64,000 nt of DNA from contig NZ_JAPNTZ010000007.1 in the NCBI RefSeq assembly GCF_026626335.1, positions 124,001 to 188,000 on the forward strand, written 5' to 3'. Below, one piece after another: positions 26,516 to 34,543 of the stretch. Position numbers and translations under genes: made by a program. Position 1 is the first letter of the stretch, and the number at the start of each line of letters is the position of its first letter. A model generated the notes under the pieces. That model did no database searches. It was given only the letters and a program-made list of their open reading frames with translations, and was not told the origin of the DNA. This DNA comes from Paractinoplanes pyxinae. GTDB taxonomy: Bacteria; Actinomycetota; Actinomycetes; Mycobacteriales; Micromonosporaceae.

Positions 26516-27979
26516 TTAGAGGGCCGGCGGCGTGAGGGTTCCCACCGCGGACTCGAGCGCCGCCGCCACCCGGTACATCCGGTCGTCGGCCAGCGTCGGC
26601 GCCATCACCTGGAAGCCGACCGGCAGCCCCTCGGACAGCCCGCACGGCACCGAGATGGCCGGGCCGCCGTACAGGTTGGTCGGGATGGTGAACAGGTCGG
26701 CCAGGTACATCTGGTACGGGTCGGAGGTGCGCGACCCGAACGGGAAGGCCACGAACGGCGTGGTCGGCGAGACCAGCACGTCGACCCGCTCGAAGGCCGA
26801 CTCGAAGTCCCGCGTGATCAGCGTGCGGACCTTCTGGGCCTGGCCGTAGTAGGCGTCGTAGTAGCCGCTGGACAGCGCGTAGGTGCCCAGGATGATGCGC
26901 CGCTTCACCTCGGGGCCGAAGCCGGCCTCACGGGTCAGCGACATGACCTCCTCCAGCGAGCGGTTGCCGTCGTCGCCGACCCGCAGGCCGTAACGCACGC
27001 CGTCGAACCGGGCCAGGTTGGAGGAGGCCTCACTGGGGGCGATCAGGTAGTAGGCCGGAAGCGCGTACTGGAAATGCGGGCACGAGACCTCGACGATCTC
27101 GGCGCCCAGCTTGACCAGCGCCTCGAGCGACTCGTGGAACGCGCTCAGCACACCCGGCTCGGAACCGTCGCCGGCGAACTCCTTGACCACGCCCAGCTTG
27201 ACGCCGCTCAGGTCGCCGGTGGCGCCGAGACGAGCCGCCCCGACCACATCCGGCACCGGCTGCGGGATCGACGTGGAGTCGCGCGGGTCGTGACCGGCGA
27301 TCGCCGCGTGCAGCAGGGCCGCGTCCTCGACGTTACGGGCACACGGGCCCGGAGTGTCGAGCGACGACGAGAAGGCGATCAGGCCGTACCGCGAAGTGCC
27401 GCCGTACGTCGGCTTGGCCCCGACCGTGCCGGTGACCGCACCCGGCTGACGGATCGAACCGCCGGTGTCGGTGCCGATGGCCAGCGGAGCCTCGAAAGCG
27501 GCGATGGCCGCGGCGCTGCCACCACCCGAACCACCCGGGATGCGGCCGAGATCCCACGGGTTGTTCGTGGCCCCGTAAGCCGAGTATTCGGTCGACGAGC
27601 CCATCGCGAACTCGTCCATGTTGGTCTTGCCCAGCATCACCGTGCCGGCCGCGCGCAGCCGCTCCACGAGCGTCGCGTCGTACGGCGGGCGCCATCCCTC
27701 AAGAATCTTGGACGCGGCCGTAGTCGGCACACCCTTGGTGGCGATGACATCCTTCACGGCCACCGGCACACCGGCCAGCGGGCCAGAGACCTCACCGGCG
27801 TCGACTCTGGCGGCCGCGGCCAGCGCACCCTCCCGGTCGACGTGCAGGAAAGCGTGCACGCGCTCGTCGACGGCGTCGATCCGGTCCAGGTGAGCCTGGG
27901 CGACCTCGACGGCCGAGGCCTGCTTGTCGGCGATCACCCGGGCGAGCTGAGCCGCCGACATCTTCGTCAGGTCAGACAC
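26516..27979 (-). CDS. gatA: Asp-tRNA(Asn)/Glu-tRNA(Gln) amidotransferase subunit A
   Basis: The glutaminase/amidase subunit, 487 residues, which liberates ammonia from Gln for GatB. The amidase signature triad is visible: the Lys in VAVKDVIATKG, then GGSGGGSAAAIAAFEAPLAI with the two Ser (cis-Ser and nucleophile), and DTGGSIRQPGA. The start is GTG 27979 with GGAGGA 8-9 nt upstream. It follows gatC by 4 nt, so the two are translationally linked. Confidence 0.97.
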   Translation of the reverse strand: MSDLTKMSAAQLARVIADKQASAVEVAQAHLDRIDAVDERVHAFLHVDREGALAAAARVDAGEVSGPLAGVPVAVKDVIATKGVPTTAASKILEGWRPPYDATLVERLRAAGTVMLGKTNMDEFAMGSSTEYSAYGATNNPWDLGRIPGGSGGGSAAAIAAFEAPLAIGTDTGGSIRQPGAVTGTVGAKPTYGGTSRYGLIAFSSSLDTPGPCARNVEDAALLHAAIAGHDPRDSTSIPQPVPDVVGAARLGATGDLSGVKLGVVKEFAGDGSEPGVLSAFHESLEALVKLGAEIVEVSCPHFQYALPAYYLIAPSEASSNLARFDGVRYGLRVGDDGNRSLEEVMSLTREAGFGPEVKRRIILGTYALSSGYYDAYYGQAQKVRTLITRDFESAFERVDVLVSPTTPFVAFPFGSRTSDPYQMYLADLFTIPTNLYGGPAISVPCGLSEGLPVGFQVMAPTLADDRMYRVAAALESAVGTLTPPAL

Positions 27980-27983
27980 GGCG

Positions 27984-28283
27984 TCAGTCCTCCTCATCCA
28001 GGATGCGCGGCACACGGAACCGGCCCTCGTAGGCGTCCGGGGCGCCCGAAAGCGCCTCCTCCTGCGTCAGGCACGGAACCGGCACGTCGTCGCGATACAC
28101 GTTGGTCAGCGGCACGGAATGCGAGGTGGGCGGAATATCGTCGGCGGCCACCTCGCCGACCCGGGCCACGGACTGCAGGATCACGTCGAGCTGCCCCGCG
28201 AACCGGTCCAGTTCCTCCTCGGTCACGGCGAGCCGCGACAGGCGCGCAAGATGCGCAACCTCTTCGCGGGAAATGGCGGCCAT
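27984..28283 (-). CDS. gatC: Asp-tRNA(Asn)/Glu-tRNA(Gln) amidotransferase subunit C
   Basis: A 99-residue subunit that wraps around the GatA-GatB interface. ISREEVAHLARLSRLAVTEEE is the family N-terminus, and the C-terminal strap ends FRVPRILDEED, with Val-Pro-Arg-Ile typical of GatC. ATG with GGAAGTGAG upstream. It is the first gene of gatCA; the promoter must lie in the region between here and the repeats near 28460. Confidence 0.96.
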   Translation of the reverse strand: MAAISREEVAHLARLSRLAVTEEELDRFAGQLDVILQSVARVGEVAADDIPPTSHSVPLTNVYRDDVPVPCLTQEEALSGAPDAYEGRFRVPRILDEED

Positions 28284-28459
28284 ATGGACTCACTTCCTCG
28301 TATGCCGATATGACGCCTTGAGAAGACGCCTCGATAAGACGCTGACCGGACGAGTCTATTTCGCGCCCCCACCACCCCCACCGCCGGGACAGGGATGGCG
28401 TGTCGCAGCAGACGAGGCGTGCGTGCGTGTGCCGATAACTGATGACAGCGCAACCACCA

Positions 28460-28610
28460 TCAAAGCCAAGAGCCGGATGTCGTAGCGGGGTGGGTGGGGA
28501 CGGTCAGCGAAAATCCAAGTCAAGAGCTGGATGTCGTAGCGGGGTGGGGGGCGGTCAGCGAAAATCCAAGTCAAAAGGTGGATGTCGTAGCGGGGTGGGG
28601 GGTTACAGAC
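28460..28610. repeat. Three tandem ~51-54-bp units sharing GATGTCGTAGCGGGGTGG
   Basis: The motif GATGTCGTAGCGGGGTGG occurs at about 28476, 28530 and 28581. The second and third units also share TCAGCGAAAATCCAAGTCAA. The motif is part of the dispersed element whose copy B follows, so the end of the element appears to have been amplified in tandem. Confidence 0.85.
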
Positions 28611-28714
28611 CGTCGCTCCCGCCGAGGGCCGCGGCGGGGTGAGCTGGCCGCTGGCGCGTCCAGAACGCTCACCCCACCACGGCGACGTGCGTAAGTGGTT
28701 GCGCCCGAAACCCC
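28568..28714 (-). repeat. Dispersed ~146-bp repeat, copy B (inverted)
   Basis: The reverse complement matches 10099-10244 over its length: GGGGTTTCG start, TTACGCACG, the identical ~45-bp core with GGGGTGAGC/GCTCACCCC ends, CTCGGCGGGAGCGACGGTC and CACCCCGCTACGACATC. Differences concentrate in the joints between blocks, as expected of a structured element. Confidence 0.85.
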
Positions 28715-28834
28715 AACCCGCGCACGCCGGCCTCCGCTGTCCCGCGACCTCCGCCGAGCTCGTCCACCGACGCGCCGACCTCCACCATCCCGATCCAGTG
28801 CGAGGCCCTAATCAGCGTGCGAAGCCCGGCCCAC

Positions 28835-29470
28835 CCTCACTCGATCCGCCCGCTCAGCCCGCCCGCTCGATCCGCTCCGACCCGCCCAGCTCGATCCACC
28901 CTGCTCGACCCGCCCGGCTCCGCAAACCCACCTCGGCCCACCCATCCGCGGCCCACTTGATCCGCTTCGCTCAGCCGCCCAACTCGATCCACCCAGCTCG
29001 AACCACCCGCTCGATCCGCCCCACTCGGCTCACCAGCTCGATCCGCCCAACGGCCCGAGCCGCGGGGTCCGCCCTGCTCGACCCGCCCAGCTCGGCCAAC
29101 CCCCCTCGGCCCACCCCGCTCGGCGCGTCCGCTCGATCCGCTCCGCTCAGCCCGCTCAACCCGATCCACCCAGCTCGACCCACCCGCTCGATTAACCCCA
29201 CTCGGCCCACCCCGCTCGGCGCGCCCGCTCGATCCGCTCCGCTCAGCCGACCCAACTCGATCCACTCAGCTCGACCCACCCGCTCGATTAACCCCACTCG
29301 GCTTACCAGCTCGATCAGCCCGATGGCCCGACTCGCTTGATCCGCCAACTCGGCCGCCTGCTCAATCACACCCACTCGGCCTGCCTGCTTGATCCCGCCC
29401 GGCTCGGCTCGCCCGCCCGGCTCGGCTCGCCCGCCCGGCTCGGCCCGGCCCGACCCGGCCGGCCGGTTCT
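28835..29470 (+). repeat. Pyrimidine-rich degenerate repeat tract
   Basis: Over 600 bp of variations on CTCGATCCACCCAGCTCGACC and CCGCTCGATCCGCTCCGCTC. The plus strand is strongly biased to C and T, with G almost only in CG and AGC contexts. It ends with CGGCTCGGCTCGCCCGCC repeated. It is non-coding as far as I can judge. Confidence 0.8.
29105..29296 (+). repeat. Two tandem copies of a 96-bp unit
   Basis: 29105-29200 and 29201-29296 are near-identical, each starting CTCGGCCCACCCCGCTCGGC and ending GATTAACCCCA. They are a recent duplication inside the larger pyrimidine-rich tract. Confidence 0.85.
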
Positions 29471-29699
29471 GCTGGGGACGGCCAGGTCAAACCGCTTCCC
29501 CAGGTCGGTGGCTCAGGTCGCTTGGGGGCGGGGTGTTGTGGCGTGGGCTGGTGGGGGTCACTCGTATGGAGGGAAATTGGTTTATTGAGCGCTTTGGGAC
29601 GTATGCCGATTTGATAACGGAGAAGATGTTTTGCGGTGGGATGCGCATGTGGATCTATCGTGGGAACGGTCGGTTGATCGAGGCCCTGGTGGAGGTCGC

Positions 29700-32018
29700 A
29701 TGGACGCCGCACGCCCCCGTGAATCCGCGGCGAGCGATCGCGTCTTCGAACCGATGCATGAGTGGCCCGAACTGGCGGAACACATTCCGGCGGCCGGGGG
29801 TGGGCGTCATGAGGAGTTCGACGAAGCGGGACGACTTTCGGCGGCCGAGGTAGGCCGTGATGAGGGGTTCGACGACGCGGGGTGCCCTTCGGCGGCTGGG
29901 GTAGGCCGTCATGATCGGCTCGTCGAAGCGGGACGCTTTTCGGCGGCCGAGGGTCGCCGTGCGGGTGGCTCCGGGGTTGCTCTGGGTGGGTCGGCTTTGC
30001 GGGCTGGGCGTCGGCGGCGGGCTGCTCTGGTCACCGTGGGTTTGGCGGGGCTGGTTGACGGGCTGTTGTGGGTGTTTCAGCGCGGGGCGTTCGAGGGGCT
30101 TCCCGGGGCGTACTGGCTCATGGGGTTTCTCGCCGTCGTGGTGGATGCGCGGCCCTATCTGGTGGCTAATCGGCGGGCCAGTTCGGTCATCCTGCCGTCT
30201 ATCTGCTTCACCTTTGCGATCGCGCTGGCCTGGGGGTATGGGCCGGCGCTGGCGGTGCAGCTGATCGCGGTCACGGTGGCTGGTGTTCGGATGCGACATT
30301 CGGCTCGGCGGACTCTTCACCTGGCGGTGCAGCACGCGGTGGCGCTGGGGGCGGCCTCGCTCGTCGTCGCGCTGGTGTCGTTGCGGATCGGGCCGGGGCC
30401 GGACTGGGGGGACGCCTTACTCACGGTGGCGGCGGCCGGTGCTTGGATCGTGGCCCGGTACGGGCTGGCGGCGATCGTGGCCCGGTCGATGGCCGACCGG
30501 CCGGGGCCGCGGCTGCGGCGGCTCCAGCGGCTTCGGCGGATGCGCCGGATCGGGGTCGAGGTGCTGGCCACCGGGGCGCTGCTGCTGCTCGGGCCGGTCG
30601 TATTGGCGACGGCGCAGGTCGGACTGGCGTTCGTACCGCTGGTTCTGCTGGCGCTGCACGCCGTACACCGAATGGTTCGATCGGCCGGCGAGTTCGAGCG
30701 TGCCTCCCGCGTGGACAGCCTGACCGGACTGCCGAATCGGCGCGCCCTGCACGCGGCGGTGCTCTCGCAGGCCAAGGGGCGACGGCTGGCGCTGCTGGTG
30801 CTGGATCTCGACCGCTTCCGTACGGTCAACGACGCCCTCGGCCATGGCGCGGGCGACCGCCTGCTCGGCGAGGTGGCGCACTGCCTGGCCGAAGTGGTGC
30901 CGGCCCACGACCTGGTCGTCCGGCTCGGCGGCGACGAGTTTGCGGTGCTCGCCACTCGGGTCGACGGGCCGCCGTCGGCCCGGCGCATCGCCGAACACCT
31001 GGCCGAAGCTCTGAACCGCCCCTTCACCCTGGACGGCGTGCCGGTGGACGTCAGCGCCTCCATCGGCATAGCGCTGCAACGCGAACCCGGCGGCGACGGC
31101 ACGACGCTGCTGCGGGAGGCCGAGGCCGCGATGTACGAGGCCAAGCAGCGCGGCGACCAGGTCGCCCTGCACACCCCGGACGCGCCCCACCACACACCCG
31201 ACCGGCTCACCCTGCTGGCCGACCTGCGGCACGCCCTCCGCGCGGACACACCCGACGACGGGATCACGCTCTTCTACCAGCCTCAGATCGCCATCGCGAC
31301 GGGCGAGGTGGTCGGAGTGGAAGCGCTGCTGCGCTGGCGGCACCCCGAGCGCGGCCTGGTCGGCCCGGAGGAGCTGATCCGGGTGGCCGAGCCGACCCCC
31401 GTGATGCGCCTGCTCACCGGCCGCGTGCTGCACGAGGTGGTGGCCCAGCTGGCCACGTGGCGCGACGCCGGCCGCCCGTTGCGAGCCGCCGTCAATGTCA
31501 GCGCTCGCGACCTGCACGCCGGTGACATAGCCGACCGCGTCGACTCTTTATTGCGCGAGTACGACGTCCCGCCCGACCTCCTGCAGCTGGAGATCACCGA
31601 GAGCGCCCTGATGGCCGACCCGCACCGCGTCCTCAGCACGATCACCCGCCTGGACCGCATGGGCATCGCCATCAGCCTGGACGACTTCGGCACCGGCTAC
31701 TCGTCCCTGCAGCACCTGCGCCGCCTGCCCCTGGCCGAAGTGAAGATCGACCGCTCGTTCGTCCTCGGCATGGCCACCGACCACGGCGACGCCGCCATCG
31801 TCCGCTCGGTGATCGACCTGGCCGAGGCCCTGGGCCTGCGAGCCGTGGCCGAGGGCGTCGAGGACGAACGCACCTGGCGCCTGCTCGCCGAGGCCGGCTG
31901 CCACGCCGCCCAGGGCTGGTTCCACGCCCGCCCGATGCCCGCCCCCGAGCTGGCCGACTGGCTGTCCCGCTACCGCCCCGTCCGCCCGACCGTCGCCCTG
32001 CCCACGCGCCCCCGCTGA
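29700..32018 (+). CDS. Membrane GGDEF-EAL protein with repeated N-terminus
   Basis: A 772-residue protein from ATG 29700, chosen because GGTGGAGG lies 4 nt upstream; a TTG at 29631 would add 23 residues. Residues about 35-85 are three 17-residue tandem repeats (GRHEEFDEAGRLSAAEV type). About six to seven membrane segments follow (110-330), then GGDEF (about 340-500; RLGGDEFAVL) and EAL (about 510-765). EAL residues look complete: VEALLRWRHP, VNVSARDL, LEITESA, DDFGTGYSSL, KIDRSF and AEGVED. No RxxD inhibitory site precedes GGDEF. Both activities are therefore possible. It is the best-preserved EAL domain of the three such proteins in the window. Confidence 0.9.
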   Translation: MDAARPRESAASDRVFEPMHEWPELAEHIPAAGGGRHEEFDEAGRLSAAEVGRDEGFDDAGCPSAAGVGRHDRLVEAGRFSAAEGRRAGGSGVALGGSALRAGRRRRAALVTVGLAGLVDGLLWVFQRGAFEGLPGAYWLMGFLAVVVDARPYLVANRRASSVILPSICFTFAIALAWGYGPALAVQLIAVTVAGVRMRHSARRTLHLAVQHAVALGAASLVVALVSLRIGPGPDWGDALLTVAAAGAWIVARYGLAAIVARSMADRPGPRLRRLQRLRRMRRIGVEVLATGALLLLGPVVLATAQVGLAFVPLVLLALHAVHRMVRSAGEFERASRVDSLTGLPNRRALHAAVLSQAKGRRLALLVLDLDRFRTVNDALGHGAGDRLLGEVAHCLAEVVPAHDLVVRLGGDEFAVLATRVDGPPSARRIAEHLAEALNRPFTLDGVPVDVSASIGIALQREPGGDGTTLLREAEAAMYEAKQRGDQVALHTPDAPHHTPDRLTLLADLRHALRADTPDDGITLFYQPQIAIATGEVVGVEALLRWRHPERGLVGPEELIRVAEPTPVMRLLTGRVLHEVVAQLATWRDAGRPLRAAVNVSARDLHAGDIADRVDSLLREYDVPPDLLQLEITESALMADPHRVLSTITRLDRMGIAISLDDFGTGYSSLQHLRRLPLAEVKIDRSFVLGMATDHGDAAIVRSVIDLAEALGLRAVAEGVEDERTWRLLAEAGCHAAQGWFHARPMPAPELADWLSRYRPVRPTVALPTRPR
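29802..29954 (+). repeat. Three in-frame 51-bp tandem repeats
   Basis: Units at 29802-29852, 29853-29903 and 29904-29954 encode GRHEEFDEAGRLSAAEV, GRDEGFDDAGCPSAAGV and GRHDRLVEAGRFSAAEG. Nucleotide identity is high, indicating recent expansion in the cytoplasmic N-terminus of the GGDEF-EAL protein. Confidence 0.92.
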
Positions 32019-32036
32019 CAACAGCCCGCCGAGCTG

Positions 32037-34460
32037 TCAGGGGGCCTCGGGAGCGAACTCGGCCACCTCGCGGGCGGCGTCCGGGCCGTCGGAGAGAAGC
32101 ACGGCGAAGCCCTCCTCGTTGAGCACCGGGACCTTGAGGGTGAGGGCCTTGTCGTACTTGCTGCCGGGGTTGTCGCCGACCACTACGAAGGCTGTCTTCT
32201 TGGAGACTGAGCCGCTGACCTTGCCGCCGCGGGAGGTCACGGCCTCGGTGGCCTGGTCGCGGGAGTGGGTGGAAAGCGTGCCGGTGACCACAACCGTCAG
32301 GCCTTCGAGGGGGCGGGGACCCTCGTCGACCCGTTCGTCGGCCATGCGGACGCCGGCCTCGCGCCACTTGCTGACGATGTCGCGGTGCCAGTCGACGGCG
32401 AACCACTCGCGCAGGCTCTCCGCGATGGTCGGGCCGACGCCCTCCACCGTGGACAGGACGTCGGGCGCGGCCTTCGCCTTCTTGGCCGGCGCGGCCTCAC
32501 CATCGGCGGCAGCGGCGTCATCGTCCGTCGCGTCAGCGTCCTCGGAAGAAGCGGCGCTGGCTGAGGAAGCGGCGCCGCCGGAAGAAGCGGCACTATCCGA
32601 AGAAGCGGCCGTGCCGGAAGAAGCGGCGGCGTCGGCCAGGACGCCGGCGGCCGTCGAAGCGACCGAGCTGTCGAGAGCGGCGGCCTCGACCGCCGCGGCC
32701 TCCTCGGCGCTACCCGGTGCGGCGGCGACGATGGCCTCGATCGCCTCCATCGAGCCGAACTGGCGGGCCAGCGCCTGCGCCGCGGTGGGGCCGACGTGGC
32801 GGATCGACAAGGCGACCAGCACGCGCCACAGCGGACGGTCCTTGGCGCCCTCCAGGTTTTCCAGCAGCTTCACGGCGTTGGTGCCCAGGCTGCCGTCCTG
32901 GTTGACGAAGAACGGGGACTGGCGCAGCTGATCCTCGGTCAGCGCGAACAGATCGCCCTCGTCGGTGATGACGTGGGAGTCGAGCAGGGCCTGGGCCGCC
33001 TTGTAGCCCAGCACCTCGATGTCGAACCCGCCCCGCCCGGCCAGGTGGAACACCCGCTCGCGCAGCTGCGCGGGACACGACCGCGTGTTGGGGCATCGGA
33101 TGTCGATGTCGCTCTCTTTGGCCGGAGCCAGCTTGGTGCCGCAGGCCGGGCAGTGCGTCGGCATGACGAAGGGGTGAGCGTCGTTGGGCCGCAGGTCGAT
33201 GACCGGGCCCAGCACCTCGGGGATCACGTCGCCCGCCTTGCGCAGCACGATCGTGTCGCCGATCCACACGCCCTTGCGCTCGACCTCGCGCGCGTTGTGC
33301 AGCGTGGCCAGGGCGACCGTGGAACCGGCCACCTTCACCGGCTCGAGCACGGCGAACGGCGTGACGCGGCCCGTCCGGCCGACGTTCACGTCGATGTCGA
33401 GCAGCTTGGTGGTGACCTCTTCCGGCGGGTACTTGTAGGCGATGGCCCAGCGTGGGGCCCGCGAGGTGGAGCCCAGCCGGCCCTGGATGGCCACCGAGTC
33501 GATCTTGATGACCACGCCGTCGATCTCGTGCTCGACGTCGTGCCGGTGCTCGCCGTAGTACTCGATGTATTCGCGCACGCCGGCGATGTCGTCGACCAGC
33601 TTCCAGCGGGAGCTGGTGGGCAGGCCCCACGCCTTCAGCGCCTCGTAGGCGTGCGACTGCGAGGTGGGGGTGAACCCCTGACGAGCGCCGATGCCGTGCA
33701 CGACCATGCGCAGGCCCCGCGAGGCGGTGATGCGCGGGTCTTTCTGCCGCAGGCTGCCGGCCGCCGCGTTGCGCGGGTTGGCGAACGGCGCCTTGCCCTG
33801 CTCGACCAGCGACGCGTTGAGGTCGGCGAAGGCGGACACCGGGAAGTAGATCTCTCCGCGCACCTCGAGCAGGTCGGGCAGGTCGTCGCCGGTCAGGCGC
33901 TCGGGGATCTCGCGGATCGTGCGGACGTTGGACGTCACGTCCTCGCCCGTGCGGCCGTCGCCCCGGGTGGCCCCGCGGACGAGACGGCCCTTCTCGTACG
34001 TCAGGTTGATGGCCAGGCCGTCGACCTTGAGCTCACAGATGAACTCGACCGGGCCACCGGCGTCGCGCAGCGTGCGGTCGACCCAGGCGCCGAGCTCTTC
34101 GTCGTCGAACACATTGTCGAGCGAGAGCATGCGTTCGGCGTGCTCGACCGGCGTGAACTGCGTCGAGAAGGTGCCACCGACGTTCTGCGTGGGCGAATCG
34201 GGCGTACGCAGGGAAGGGAACTCAGCCTCGAGCGCCTCGAGCTCACGCAGCAGCTTGTCGAAGTCGGCGTCGGAGATGGTGGGCGAATCGAGCACGTAAT
34301 AGCGGTATTGGTGGCCGCGCAGCTCGTCGGCCAGCTCGGCGTGACGCTGGCTCGCCTCGGGCGTCGGGTCTTTACCGGCAGCGGCCTCTTGCTCAGCGGT
34401 CGGCTGAGCGTCGACGACCTCGTCACGCTCGGGCTGCTGGGATTCCGCCTTCTTCGCCAC
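32037..34460 (-). CDS. ligA: NAD-dependent DNA ligase with an Ala/Ser-rich insertion
   Basis: Seals nicks using NAD+; 807 residues against about 700 usually. The order is the Ia domain (HQYRYYVLDSPTISDADFD), the adenylation motif CELKVDGLAI (Lys near residue 145), the OB fold, a four-Cys zinc finger (CPACGTKL, CPNTRSCPAQL), the HhH region and a BRCT domain (LEGLTVVVTGTLSTHSRDQA). About 85 residues (roughly 582-667) of Ala/Ser-rich repeats, such as AASSGTAASSDSAASSGGA, interrupt the HhH region just before VEGVGPTIAESLREWF. I choose GTG 34460 (MAKKAESQQPERDE), with GGAGGT 6 nt upstream. A charged N-terminal extension of about 35 residues is also present. Confidence 0.96.
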   Translation of the reverse strand: MAKKAESQQPERDEVVDAQPTAEQEAAAGKDPTPEASQRHAELADELRGHQYRYYVLDSPTISDADFDKLLRELEALEAEFPSLRTPDSPTQNVGGTFSTQFTPVEHAERMLSLDNVFDDEELGAWVDRTLRDAGGPVEFICELKVDGLAINLTYEKGRLVRGATRGDGRTGEDVTSNVRTIREIPERLTGDDLPDLLEVRGEIYFPVSAFADLNASLVEQGKAPFANPRNAAAGSLRQKDPRITASRGLRMVVHGIGARQGFTPTSQSHAYEALKAWGLPTSSRWKLVDDIAGVREYIEYYGEHRHDVEHEIDGVVIKIDSVAIQGRLGSTSRAPRWAIAYKYPPEEVTTKLLDIDVNVGRTGRVTPFAVLEPVKVAGSTVALATLHNAREVERKGVWIGDTIVLRKAGDVIPEVLGPVIDLRPNDAHPFVMPTHCPACGTKLAPAKESDIDIRCPNTRSCPAQLRERVFHLAGRGGFDIEVLGYKAAQALLDSHVITDEGDLFALTEDQLRQSPFFVNQDGSLGTNAVKLLENLEGAKDRPLWRVLVALSIRHVGPTAAQALARQFGSMEAIEAIVAAAPGSAEEAAAVEAAALDSSVASTAAGVLADAAASSGTAASSDSAASSGGAASSASAASSEDADATDDDAAAADGEAAPAKKAKAAPDVLSTVEGVGPTIAESLREWFAVDWHRDIVSKWREAGVRMADERVDEGPRPLEGLTVVVTGTLSTHSRDQATEAVTSRGGKVSGSVSKKTAFVVVGDNPGSKYDKALTLKVPVLNEEGFAVLLSDGPDAAREVAEFAPEAP

Positions 34461-34543
34461 CGGGACCTCCGTGCTCGACAACTACGAAGAACCGTAGTCG
34501 TCGCCTCTGACATTTTCGGCCCGGCACGACACCGAAACGCAGG

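Larger units (their letters stand above)
28284..29699. other. 1.4-kb gene-poor repeat-rich region
   Basis: Between gatC and the next GGDEF-EAL gene I see no convincing gene. In order it holds the probable gatC promoter (28284-28440), three ~51-54-bp tandem units (28460-28610), copy B of the dispersed repeat (28568-28714), a pyrimidine-rich degenerate repeat tract (28835-29470), and a more AT-rich stretch (29560-29660) that probably carries the promoter for the downstream gene. Long frames cross the tract on both strands but encode only low-complexity Arg/Pro/Ser or Gly/Arg/Ser strings. Confidence 0.75.

Noticed and set aside
28639..29375. Frames of 230 and 140 residues on both strands in the pyrimidine-rich tract
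   Set aside because: They encode only strings of a few residues from degenerate repeats, on both strands alike, without start signals.
32000..32042. Short hairpin ACAGC...GCTGT between the GGDEF-EAL and ligA ends
   Set aside because: The stem is only 5-6 bp and lacks T-runs on either strand, so I do not call it a terminator.
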